43,083 nucleotides of DNA from the NCBI RefSeq assembly GCF_000003815.2, contig NC_049987.1:24206970-24250052 (forward strand), read 5' to 3'. The notes beneath the pieces are model-generated. The model had not been told where the DNA came from. It saw only the letters and a program-made list of their open reading frames with translations, and did no database searches. The translations under genes were made by a program, and so were the position numbers. Of the stretch, positions 1 to 8,965 are shown piece by piece; position 1 is the stretch's first letter; the number at the start of each line of letters is the position of its first letter. The DNA is from Branchiostoma floridae. Lineage: Eukaryota; Chordata; Leptocardii; Amphioxiformes; Branchiostomatidae.

Positions 1-64
1 TCTCCGGGAGGGAGGGAGGGAGGGAAGGAAGGAAGGAAGAGAGGAAGAGAGAAGGGAAGGAAGG
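1..64. repeat. Polypurine (GGGA/GGAA) simple repeat
   Basis: The first 64 bases are almost pure G and A, built from GGGA, GGAA and GAGA units. It probably lies in the intron before the first visible UNC93A exon. It has no stop codon in frame with that exon, but its composition is that of a microsatellite and it should not be read as coding. Confidence 0.8.
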
Positions 65-116
65 ACTACATTCCGAGTAAACTTTACGTTATATCTCTGT
101 ACTTCAACCCAACCAG

Positions 117-2804
117 GATCTACCTTGGCTGCGGGCTGTTTGCGGTGCTGGTTCTGGCGGTGTTCCTGGACAAGCTGAAGTCTGAGGGAGAGGAGAAGAA
201 GCCGGGGCTGGAGCTGCTCATCGCCACGCTCAAACACCTGAAGGACGACCGGCGGCAGGTGCTTCTGGTGCCCATCACTATCTACAGCGGGCTGGAGCAG
301 GCCTACGTGTCAGGGGACTACACTAAGGTAACTCTTACCCCAACCCCGACCCTAACCCTAACCCTAACCCTAACCCTAACCTAACCAACCTAACCTAACC
401 CTAACCCTACTGGTGCCCATCACCATCTACAGCGGACTGGAGCAGGCCTACGTGTCAGGGGACTACACTAAGGTAGCCCTAGCCCTAGCCCTAGCCCTAG
501 CCGTAGCCCTAGCCGTAGCCCTAGCCCTAGCCCTAGCCCTAGCCCTAGCCCTAGCCGTAGCCCTAGCCGTAGCCCTAGCCCTAGCCCTAGCCCTAGCCCT
601 AGCCCTAGCCCTAGCCCTAGCCCTAGCCCTAGCCCTAGCCCTAGCCCTAGCCCTAGCCCTAGCCCTAGCCCTAGCCCTAGCCCTAGCCCTAGCCCTAGCC
701 CTAGCCCTAGCCCTAGCCCTAGCCCTAGCCCTAGCCCTAGCCCTAGCCCTAGCCCTAGCCCTAGCCCTAGCCCTAGCCCTAGCCCTAGCCCTAGCCCTAG
801 CCCTAGCCCTAGCCCTAGCCCTAGCCCTAGCCCTAGCCCTAGCCCTAGCCCTAGCCCTAGCCCTAGCCCTAGCCCTAGCGAAAAGTCCCGCTTTTGGGAT
901 GATCTGCCACACAACATATGTATTGATTAGTGAAATTTTGTTTAGAACAAATGTCGACCGAAAATGTATGTTTTTGCAGTCGTTCGTGAGCTGTGCGCTG
1001 GGTATCGAGTGGATCGGTTACGTCATGATCTGTTACGGCGTGTGCGACGCTTTCTTCTCTTTCCTGCTGGGCCGGCTCATCAAATTCACAGGTACGTAAT
1101 TATAGGTGTGTGTACTTCCTTAGGTAAAGATAATCTCCATGCAGATTCATTGGTGGCATAAGATACTGTAAATGCATTTAAGATCGCGGTGGTTTTAAGT
1201 TCGCGGTAGCACCATGCACTGTAGTCTCTTAATGCCAGGGAAAATGTTCGCGGTGCTTTTAAGTTCGCGGTGAAGCGGCCACCGCGAAAACCGCGAACAT
1301 TAATCCACCGCGAAAGTTTCTGCATTTACAGTAGTATCAAAGCCACTCATCCTGCCCCCAACCGGGACTGGGGGTCGATATAGGCTTCCAAATGTGACCT
1401 ATTGCTGACGTCAAGCGCGCCGAAAGTCACGTGTCCACAGCAATGCATTGCCATTGGTTCAGGACACTGAACGAGTCAGTCAAAAATTCCAATTTTGAGT
1501 TGGAGAGCAGTTCATAATGTATTCATGATTTTGATTTTTACCACAGGGAGACTGCCGTTGTTTATCACCGGCGCGGTGGCACACCTATCCATGATAATCA
1601 CCATGTTGGTGTGGAGGCGGTGTAGATATAACGTGTAGATATAACATGTAGATATAACATGTATTCCTGTTCCCTACCACAGGGAGACTCCCGTTGTTTA
1701 TAACCGGCGCAGTGGCCCATCTCGCCATGATCATCACCATGTTACTGTGGAGCCCCAACCCGGACCAGCTGCCGATGTTCTTTGTGCTGTTCATATATAA
1801 CAGATATAACATGTATACTGTTCATTATTGCAGGAAGACTCCCGTTGTTTATAACCGGCGCAGTGGCCCATCTCGCCATGATCATCACGATGCTGGTGTG
1901 GAGCCCCAACCCGAACCAGCTGCCGGTGTTCTTCGTGCTGGCCGCCTGCTGGGGGCTCGGGGACGCCGTCTGGCAGCTGGAGATCAACGGTGAGCGCCGA
2001 TAGGGCTCAGCTTTAGAAGATATGATGAGCTGAACAACATTAACTTTACCTTTCGCTAGTCCCATCCTCATATTTGAGGGTCAGGGACTATGGTGGCATC
2101 CAGCATCAGCCTCTTCCACTTCGGTCTACCCAATCTAACTACCGTCTGTGGGAGTCTCTGGGTTTTGTGGTGGCGTTCGCCTGAAGTTCTACTGCAGTAA
2201 CATGGAAAGTCGCTAGAGGCCCCAAACGCTAATTATATCTTCCTTGCGTCTACTTTTGTCAGCGTAACAAATATGATAAAGATTCATCCACTACTTCTCG
2301 AGTTATACTGTTCACAAACAGACGGACAGACACAGCCGCGAAACATAACCTTCATGCCCAAGGTAGCAACACTAGGCTCCAGGCTATATCGTTGATTGAA
2401 GGCTCACTACTTCATCTGCCTTTTCAGCCCTTTCCGTAAGAACCAAGAGGCTTCTCTAGCTGTACCAACTGTGTCGCTGGGTTTCGCGGTGGTGTTCGCC
2501 TGCAGTAACTTTCTCTGCAGTGCCGTAGAGCACCGCTAGATGGCCCAAAATATAATACTATCTTTCTTCTGCCTTTACAGCCCTGTACGGCTACCTGTTC
2601 CGTAAGAACCAGGAAGCGGGTTTCTCTAACTATCGACTGTGGGAGTCTCTGGGTTTTGTGGTGGCGTTCGCCTACAGCAACTTCATCTGTACCAACGTCA
2701 AACTCTACATCCTACTGGGGGTGCTGGTGCTGGGCATGATGGGATATGCCGTGGTGGAGTATAACGAGAAGCAAGACCCGGAGGAGGCTGATACAAAAAT
2801 GTAG
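117..2804 (+). CDS. UNC93A: UNC93A-like MFS-type membrane protein, C-terminal half, four exons (5' part off the window)
   Basis: Exons read as 117-327, 980-1091, 1834-1989 and 2581-2804 (stop TAG 2802-2804). Donors are GTAACT, GTACGT and GTGAGC; acceptors are tttttgcag, attgcag and ctttacag; junction phases agree throughout, giving about 233 residues. UNC93 proteins are polytopic membrane proteins of about 450 aa related to the major facilitator family, so this is the second half. Visible signatures are SGLEQAYVSGDYTK, LGIEWIGYVMICYGVCDA, GAVAHLAMIITMLVW, WGLGDAVWQLEINGALYG, NYRLWESLGFVVAFAYS and VKLYILLGVL, and a C-terminus ending in TKM as in vertebrate UNC93A. About six hydrophobic segments can be seen. 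UNC93B-type chaperones are a less likely alternative, because the short tail and these motifs fit UNC93A. The transport substrate is not established for the family. Oddity: extra partial copies of exon sequences lie in the introns (listed separately). The start of the first exon is the least certain boundary: the frame stays open further upstream, and I chose the AG at 115-116. Confidence 0.9.
345..407. repeat. Interstitial telomere-like (CCCTAA)n tract in UNC93A intron
   Basis: Perfect and near-perfect CCCTAA units (the TTAGGG telomere motif read on the other strand) begin about 15 bases after the donor at 328. They degrade to CCTAA and CCAACC units before running straight into a second copy of the exon end at 407. 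Coding sequence continues beyond, so this is interstitial and not a chromosome end. Confidence 0.9.
407..472 (+). pseudogene. Duplicate of the 3' end of the first UNC93A exon, with its donor
   Basis: This segment matches 262-327 at a constant offset of 145 bases and would encode LLVPITIYSGLEQAYVSGDYTK with only a few, silent changes. The GT after AAG is kept (GTAGCC). There is no acceptor: the left edge fuses into the telomere-like tract. If 262-327 is the true exon end, this copy is a non-functional exon tail. Alternatively the transcript could use this donor and splice out the tract in another way, which needs cDNA. Confidence 0.8.
475..880. repeat. Long hexamer array (CCCTAG)n, about 68 units
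   Basis: An almost perfect array of CCCTAG directly follows the duplicated donor. The only variants are four CCGTAG units at 501, 513, 555 and 567, two pairs 54 bases (nine units) apart, which points to one internal duplication. The motif is one base away from the telomere hexamer CCCTAA found just upstream. The other strand is (CTAGGG)n and could form G-quadruplexes. The long Ala-Leu and Gly-Leu reading frames across it are artefacts. Confidence 0.97.
1164..1333. mobile_element. Palindromic MITE, TIR TACTGTAAATGCA
   Basis: The 170-bp segment starts with TACTGTAAATGCA and ends with its exact complement TGCATTTACAGTA. Inside are several CGCGGT / ACCGCG motifs in opposite orientations, so most of it folds back. 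It has no coding capacity and lies in the UNC93A intron. A worn relative may lie near 32690-32765. The superfamily cannot be assigned from the ends alone. Confidence 0.8.
1547..1616 (+). pseudogene. Truncated copy 1 of the third UNC93A exon
   Basis: It starts after a proper acceptor (ttaccacag) in the same phase as the real exon and encodes GRLPLFITGAVAHLSMIITMLVW. It then breaks into a short repeat built on GTAGATATAAC and meets a stop. About the first 70 bases of the 156-base exon are kept and there is no donor. Using this acceptor would truncate the protein. Confidence 0.8.
1617..1668. repeat. Short GTAGATATAAC tandem repeat between exon copies
   Basis: About three units of a 13-15-base motif (GTGTAGATATAAC / ATGTAGATATAAC) fill the space between exon copies 1 and 2. 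A related AGATATAACATGTA sequence follows copy 2, so the spacer was duplicated together with the exon pieces. Confidence 0.75.
1683..1789 (+). pseudogene. Truncated copy 2 of the third UNC93A exon
   Basis: It begins after the acceptor ctaccacag in the same phase as the real exon and runs for about 107 bases, through the motif WSPNPDQLPMFFVL, before homology stops at 1789. The reading frame stays open into the following spacer, but no donor matching the real exon is present. The real, complete exon follows at 1834-1989. The offset from copy 1 is 136 bases and to the real exon 151 bases. Confidence 0.8.
2135..2181 (+). pseudogene. Relic 1 of the last UNC93A exon
   Basis: The sequence around NYRLWESLGFVVAFA is repeated almost exactly (compare 2627-2671), then ends at GTTCGCCTGA with an in-frame stop. 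About 30 bases later a CGCTAGAGGCCCC segment follows that is also present behind relic 2. No acceptor is visible in front. Confidence 0.75.
2200..2345 (-). repeat. Dispersed marine-invertebrate type repeat, - strand copy
   Basis: Read on the - strand, this carries the same landmarks as 30780-30960: a GTCTGTCTG block, GTATAACTCGAGAAG, and then a GGGGCCTCTAGCG block. Further fragments with the GGGCCC-CTAG block lie near 2534, 21920 and 22265. The element type is unknown, and it is non-coding. Confidence 0.5.
2428..2517 (+). pseudogene. Relic 2 of the last UNC93A exon, acceptor retained
   Basis: It begins after a good acceptor (ctgccttttcag) matching the one before the real exon. It keeps the CCC start, has lost about 14 bases, then continues through TTCCGTAAGAACCA to GTTCGCCTGCAGTAACTT. 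Substitutions and the deletion put it out of frame. A CGCTAGATGGCCC block and a pyrimidine tract follow, leading into the real exon at 2581. Confidence 0.8.
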
Positions 2805-3032
2805 AATGAATGAATGGATGAACGAATGAAAGGATGAATGAATAAATGAATGAATGAATGCATACATGTCTAACTGAATGGATGAGTGAATGAGTGAGTG
2901 AGTGAATGAATGAAAGAATAAGTGAGTGAGTGAGTGAGTGAGTGAGCGAGCGAGCGAGGGAGCCAATGAGTGAGTGAGTGAGTGAGTGAGTGAGTGAGTG
3001 AGTGAGTGAGTGAAGAAGTGAGTGAGTGAGTG
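2805..3032. repeat. GAAT/GAGT tetranucleotide microsatellite
   Basis: Directly after the UNC93A stop codon the DNA becomes GAATGAATGGAT and then long GAGT runs, so it would be the first part of the 3' UTR. The Thr-His-Ser-Leu reading frames on the other strand come from the repeat. The same mixed GAAT/GAGT repeat occurs beside PFN4 exon 3. Confidence 0.9.
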
Positions 3033-4930
3033 AATCCAAATTTATTTTTATCCAGTAAAAGTAACTAATTACAGGTTTGGTGTCTAACTTTCGCTCACTT
3101 ACCTGGAGCCGCGATTGTTTCTCTCAGAGTGTTTTGCAGTTGAACTCCATTAGGATTAGCTTAGGTTATTTACATGTGCAGTCTTTGGCAATGAAATGTA
3201 CTATATGTGTTTAATTGACGACATGTCCGATTCTTTGTGACCAAATTTGTGTACTTGGGATTATTTTCATTGATGATGTTCTTTTCTGTTAAGAGCCCAT
3301 GTAATATTTTGTACATTCTATTATTACGCACTTGTGTGATTAAGGGGTTATTGCATTCTGTCCAGTATACCAACAATACGTATTTTGATATTGATCTAAT
3401 AAGATATATAATTCACTTATGCGAACAACTTGTATTCTTCTATCAATTGTCGTATTGCCTATTTTAGTATCTTGTTCTTTTAACTTTTATTCGTTCTTTA
3501 TATAGTGTTTCAGAATTGGTAGCGTTATTCTCCAATTGATGGTAACAGCGAAACCTGATGCATTATGTTGTGTGTTCAAGACAGACGAAATGGCGTATCT
3601 TATCTTCTATCCACAGTATGATTGAATTGAATTTCTCTATTTCAGGTTTATTGTTCAATAACAACATAATACGGACAGATATATAAATAAACAATATATT
3701 TCTTGGAAAGGTGTTCCTATAGTCGCAGTCATTTTAACAGACATTGATATCGTAAGACACTTTACAACTTATGCAACACAAGAGTTTGAATTGCATGAAA
3801 CTTTTTGAAAAACGCCTGCATGATATCTTACAATATCGTGTGTTTCTTTCGAGATTGGGCTGTAGGTTATATACGGTACTACATGCTTATACACCTGTGT
3901 TATTACCCCGCCTTCCCGAAGAGAGCTTCGAAAGTATATATCTTTAATAGCAGGTACTTGTCACCACGTGTACTTTGACCCTACAGTGGGGGAGTGACCG
4001 GGGAACGGCGATTTTTTTTCTTTCATTTTTTTAAATATAATTAACGTTACTGAACGATACATGTAAAAATACAAATAAATGGACGAGGACGAAGTGACGA
4101 CGGGGTCAAGTTGCACTTAACTTATTTTAGCGCCGCCAATTCATTTGGGACCGAAGGTCACTCTTTAGTCTGTAAAACGCAGAAATCTCGTGAACATTGC
4201 TTTCATCTATCCGGCGCACGTCCCACACAAACCATAACAGCGTAAAACGTGACCGACATCTAACATCAACGTACACAAACCCTTCTGTGTTAAACACAGG
4301 GCAGGTGGTGATGTGTGCATAGTGCTTGTTCAAGGGGATGTATACTCAACTGGTGTAACCGTTGGGAAGTGTTTTTATTGGACTGTCAATCCTTGTCAAG
4401 TACTTGGATTGCCACTATTTCTCTAGGACGTGTCAGCAAGCACTTAAAGGGCGTTGCCACCTACGCGCGTTCTGAAGGGAGTACTCAACACACGAACGGG
4501 GCGTTATGTTCAAATAGATCATAATTTTGGGCAGTAAAGCATGCATACTCCATGTACTTCACAGTATACGATAAAGTATCCGCTCGTTCAAAGACATTTT
4601 TTTTAAATTCAGTATTCTACCACACCTCTCCAAGCCTATGGCTGACTACATTTATTTGGAGATGAAAAAAATCTTCTCGTTATACGAAAAATAGAAATGT
4701 ATACGTAAAACTATACACAGGTAAGGACCACGGCTATTCTCTTTTCGTCTTGTGTAGTTTGGTGTCTTTTATAATAATTATATCATACTTTATTTTCGTT
4801 CCCGAAAGCTGCTCGGCCGGGCCCCGGTTTGGAAATGTGACGTAGGGCTTAAAGGGCGTTGCCTCCTACGCTACGATAATAAATGAGGTCAGGGCGGTTT
4901 CGTTATTCTTTGGGACATAGTTTAAAGAGC
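3033..4930. other. AT-rich intergenic DNA after UNC93A
   Basis: I see no gene here. A candidate polyadenylation hexamer AATAAA sits at 3686-3691, about 880 bases after the stop. The rest is AT-rich, with short open frames only. A direct repeat of about 26 bases (CTTAAAGGGCGTTGCC core) occurs at about 4442-4467 and 4852-4874. Confidence 0.5.
4442..4874. repeat. Pair of direct repeats, CTTAAAGGGCGTTGCC core
   Basis: CACTTAAAGGGCGTTGCCAC with CTACGC follows at the left end, and GGGCTTAAAGGGCGTTGCCT with CCTACGC about 410 bases further on. The two sit in the same orientation. They could mark a small element or a duplicated conserved block; no coding content is seen between them. Confidence 0.4.
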
Positions 4931-6143
4931 GAGTCATGCACCGGCCTGGGTTTACATAAGAGACGCCCTTATTTTCACTACAGGGAGAAAGAAATAGCCT
5001 CCAATGCTGACACGAAGGAACGGTCTATATATTGCTAGCTAAACACGATCGTCGACGTGCCGTATTCAATGTAATCTCTTTATACCTTGTTGTGCCTAAT
5101 GTGTGCTTTGTAAATCCCCCGTCCCACTAGATGGTGATCAAACTGCGACCTTAATTGGATTTGCTGCATAATTGGACTGTCGTGCAAATTGTAAAAGTGT
5201 GACTGTGAAGACAGCAAATTATACAAAGTAATTTAAAAAGAATTATTCTTCTACCTATTGATCATGAAATTCGTTGAGCGCTCTGTCAAATCGCTCGGTC
5301 GCTGCGAAGTTGCAGCGAGATCGTACAGAAGTCGCCACCCTAGTGGAATGAGGGTGCTGCTATTTATCCATAGCGGCTTGTGGACTTTGACACAGTTTTG
5401 TAACCCCAAAAACCTACAGTACATTGACTCATGTAGGACGTACACAAGACTAGTCACCCCTGGACAACATACACAACCGCTATGTTTGGCTTCCAACTTA
5501 TTCATTGCATAAACAAGACGATGTTTTCGTCAGGATGTCCTGTCACGAGTAGCCTCAGCCTCCAGGCCTTACTACGGTGGCATGGATAGTAGAATTCGGC
5601 AAAACGGAATATAGTAGAACTAGAAGCCAGTACACATCGGGTGAATGGTCAATTGCTCGGAGTCGCAAACCGGCTCCGATTTACTCCATTGTTAGTGACT
5701 TCGCTTATCTGCAGGACAAAAAGGCACCGAATGCTGGATAATTGCACGAAATTGGAGAGAAGCCAAACTTGCAAATATTCTACCCACAGCCAGCGTAGTT
5801 GGAGTGGTAGAGACTATGTTATGATCAAGGAGGATAACCTCCTTGGTTATGATGGTCTGGGTACCAACCAACCGGATAGTAGTTTGCTACAACGTTTATT
5901 ATACATTACAGTGTACATACAGTCGCTTCTCTGCTGTTCCATAAGCGAACAACCAGGATTGTACCCAGGCTAATGTTATGACGCATAGAGACAGAAATAT
6001 GCCCCGTCCCGCCCGGATGTGGAACCCTCGTGGCGACCTGACGCACGTCTCGGGCAAATCTTGGCGTTTCCCGCCAGGGTCAAAGGTCTGTCGGTTTCAC
6101 AGGTCCACACGGCTCCGTTGCTAGGTGTGCCCTGCTAAGGGCA
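4931..6143. other. Intergenic DNA without recognisable gene
   Basis: There are several short open frames, none with a domain I recognise. A weak inverted pair, TCCCACTAGATGGTGA near 5122 and its near-complement CGCCACCCTAGTGGAA near 5332, hints at an old palindromic transposon of about 220 bp. The pairing is too imperfect to call. Confidence 0.4.
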
Positions 6144-6327
6144 TACTCTCCAAGTAGAGGTTTGGCTCAGAGGGTTTTGACGTGTTTTAGGCTGTTGTAT
6201 TTTTACTATTTGTGCTGTTAATGTCCCTTGGCCTCGATACTAAGGAAAACGGTACAAAATAGAAAGTCAGATAAAAACACCTAAAAACATGTCACAAACA
6301 GCCGGAGCCAAATCTCTGCTTGGATAG
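6144..6327. mobile_element. MITE family 1, copy 1 (CTCTCCAAGCAGAGG ends)
   Basis: Left end TACTCTCCAAGTAGAGG; right end with TCTGCTTGGATAG. The middle holds the family's fold-back core (pairs of CAAAATAGAAAG and TTTTAGGC-type blocks). It is non-coding, about 184 bp, and somewhat worn at both ends. No matching target duplication is visible. Confidence 0.75.
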
Positions 6328-6435
6328 GACGTAATATAGACTGTGTGTATACTATAGCGGGAAAACCTCAGACGGAGGACCAAACATGACGCTTTTTCAC
6401 TGGCTAGCAAAGAAATGCGGCTTCGCAAAGGCTTG

Positions 6436-7678
6436 TACAGTGGAAGCCGCTTAAGCCCCGGTCACAAAGCGCGTACGATTCCTTGCGATTCCTTCCGATG
6501 CGCAGGATAATCGCAGTGCGACGTAAGTCGGAAGAAAATCGGAAGCAATGGTTTAAGTATATAAAGCCGTGGTCACAAAGCGCGTAGTGGACCGTACGAT
6601 GAGGTCATAAGAGCGTGCCTGTGTCAATCGCAGTGAATCATAGTAAATCGGGGAGCGTCGTATGGCGAAAAATAGAGCTGAAATGGATTTTGAACATGTT
6701 CAAAATTTCGCTATCGTCGTAAGGTTTTATTTGCCCCCATAGCAGAGTTCATTACGGCAATTTTCGTCTACTGATGAGGTTATAGATTTATGATTTTTTA
6801 GTATGTTGTGATGGTTTCAGTTTTACCTGATATTGTCGATATTGACGAAAAGGGGAAATATATCAGTCGCAACTGCCACAATCGCAACCAGAGAACAGCG
6901 CGTCACGCACAGGTGATGCAGACAATTGTTTGATCGCTTCATGCACGTGAGTTTATAATTAGATCAAATCTCAGCTCTCGTCGGTCTTGGGTCAGTTTAC
7001 CATAATCGTAATAACCATGGTGACAACTCGAACATAAAGGCAGGCTCTATGAGTCGGAAATATATATGATATAATGCTTATCATTTGATTTTTGTATGAT
7101 GGCATCTTTTTGTTGATAGCATATCATGATACGATCTTCGAAAGAGCCTGACACGTAGAGCCGGCAAGCAGACCGAGATAACCATACCAGTACTCACGCT
7201 TGATTTGAACTTTTGCTTGTAATACTCTTGTTGTCATGGTCTTTTTTAATTTATTTTTACAGTTAAAGATATTATAGGAAGGTATTTAACAGCTACGTCC
7301 ACATGTTTGTTGGTTACAGAAGCACAAAAGCAGTCAGACGGCTATACAGAAGAGACACAAGTGAAAAATCGTGCGACGCTGGGAAAATTTTGAACACCAT
7401 CCGATGCGTTGCGATGGCTTGCGATGCTTACGATTTTCTTGCGATGTACTGCGCTCATCGTACGATATGCGGAATAGTCCATCGCAAGGAATCGTACGCG
7501 CTTTGTGACCGGGGCTTTAATTACACACCCAATTTACCAGCGAATCTCGTGCAATTATCCGGCGTGTACGATATGCGAACTTACCCAGTTGGACCGCACC
7601 GCCACGGGATTTTGGGATTCCGTGCAATTGACCGAAGTGTGCGTTTATCCGACGTGCAATTAACGGGCTTCCACTGTA
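6436..7678. mobile_element. Tigger/pogo-like MITE split by a second transposon
   Basis: The outer ends are TACAGTGGAAGCC at 6436 and GGCTTCCACTGTA ending at 7678. TA occurs on both sides, as expected for a mariner/pogo-type TA target duplication. The right arm, read inward from the end (7678 to about 7600), is rich in GTGCAATT and GTGCGTTTATCC motifs. The left arm is cut after 16 bases by the inner element and resumes at about 7520 with ATTACACACCC, in register with the right TIR. Without the insert the element would be about 175 bp. It has no transposase. Confidence 0.75.
6454..7516. mobile_element. Inner non-autonomous DNA transposon, TIR AGCCCCGGTCACAAAGCG
   Basis: The ends AGCCCCGGTCACAAAGCGCG (left) and its exact complement (right) form a TIR of roughly 35 bp that continues into TACGATTCCTTGCGAT. 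TTA flanks both sides, which would fit PIF/Harbinger; reading the site as TTAA would fit piggyBac instead. A second, internal TIR-like stretch (GTGGTCACAAAGCGCG at 6568-6583) suggests rearrangement or a nested relative. The 154-codon open frame from 7303 crosses the right end and resembles no transposase I know, so the 1063-bp element is taken as non-autonomous. Confidence 0.75.
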
Positions 7679-8782
7679 TTTTATTTTATCAAGAACACTG
7701 GTTCACCCCTACGCTTCTCGCTATGTGTACTGGGTTCTTTTACATGCATAGGTCTGACGCTTTGTGAGGCTTATACATGAAGCTCCCACGAGGAACACAT
7801 GGCTTTACGTCTGTCAATCTGTGTGTATGAATATGACTTTTGCTTTGTTTTTGCTTTGTAAAAGTCAGTCGTATACACTTCAGCAATCCGATGATCTTTA
7901 ACAAATTAACAAATTCTGCGTCAAAATACGCGTTGATACGCGACCATAGTAACAGAAATTATACACATCATACGTTACTCTTTTTTGAGTCCCTTACTCA
8001 TGTGGGTTTTGTGTCAGTCAAGGAATGGTCAGGCAAACGATGTCGATGGGTCATTCAATTTGACGATCACTTGTAACTGTCAAAATATGCCTAGAAACGC
8101 GTCACAGCACTGAAGTTTATTAGACTTGAGTATACGTCTCCACTATACTGTACACAGCCCCTCCTAGAATGCCAACATATCGGAGGTCACTCATCTTGGC
8201 TCTGTGCCAAAGGCTACATGACGACTTCCGAAAGGTCAAGAAATGTCAAGTGGACATTTGTGTTCCCAGCGGAAGAACCTTCTCACAACGATAATCAATC
8301 GTCGCAATGCAAGTCTAGTCAAGTCAAATTGCATAGCACAACAGCCGGATGGAGCACTTTTCAAAGTCTTAACAAAGGCACAAACAAACAAACAAATCGT
8401 TGTATAAGACTGCTAACTCGTTACATTAATCTAGTAGAATTTAAACATAGACTCAAAGTAATACAATATTCATTATTGATAGAAAACTCATTGAGTGTTG
8501 TATGTCTGCTGTAACTAGAAATAGAAATAGAACTAGAAATAAAATTTAGAAATAGAACTAGACTTTAGTACTATAAAGACCATTTTTTCCAAGGCACCAC
8601 TGTGATAAGAAAATTGTTTTTGTTACGCAATGCTTTGTATTCCATCTTTATATCGCGCACAGGTCAAGCGGCGATGTGCACTGGAGCCGAGTGCAGGTGT
8701 TCGCTATTATAGGACTGAAGAGCCGCTGTCGGTGACTGGTCGTTCGGGTCATACCCTTGTTGTGCACCGTGTGTAGTGGACA
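7679..8782. other. Intergenic DNA without recognisable gene
   Basis: Only short open frames of atypical composition are present. A small AACTAGAAATAG tandem repeat lies at about 8513-8565. No RNA gene or conserved domain is apparent. Confidence 0.4.
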
Positions 8783-8965
8783 GTGGCACATAAGGCAGTA
8801 CGTTTTCTTGCTATTTCTGTCGCAGGTTTTTTTTTTCCTTACACGGAGGGGTTGATAGCCCTTCCCCTTGAACGTGGTCGAGGCACCTCCTCGAACACGG
8901 GACCCCAGTTTGATTTTGCGTCGCCTCCGAACGACAGGGGCAGCCCCAATAGAGATGCCTCAGTG
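8783..8965 (-). mobile_element. SINE family B fragment
   Basis: On the - strand it reads GGGGCTGCCCCTGTCG, then GGGGTCCCGTGTTCGAGG, AGGTGCCTCGA, and a tail with AAGGGCTATCAACCCCTCC. These blocks and their order match the copies at 39000-39400, 41030-41120 and 42000-42120. The tRNA-like head is missing here. Confidence 0.65.

Noticed and set aside
345-880. Chromosome end
   Set aside because: Unique coding sequence of the same gene continues on both sides, so the telomere-like DNA is interstitial.
413-1099. Long open frames of Ala-Leu, Ala-Arg and Gly-Leu repeats on both strands
   Set aside because: They are translations of the CCCTAG hexamer array, which has no stop in some frames; composition and lack of any start context argue against coding.
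117-2804. Attributing all UNC93A exon copies to haplotype mis-assembly
   Set aside because: Not fully excluded, but the copies differ in length, by many substitutions and by linked repeats, which exceeds ordinary allelic difference; long reads remain the decisive test.
2698-3039. Open frames rich in Thr-His-Ser-Leu on the - strand (also 29356-29887)
   Set aside because: They arise from the GAGT/GAAT microsatellite.
7303-7767. 154-codon open frame that might be a transposase or a new gene
   Set aside because: It runs across the right end of the inner transposon and the outer MITE arm, has no recognisable motif, and its terminal part is made of TIR sequence.
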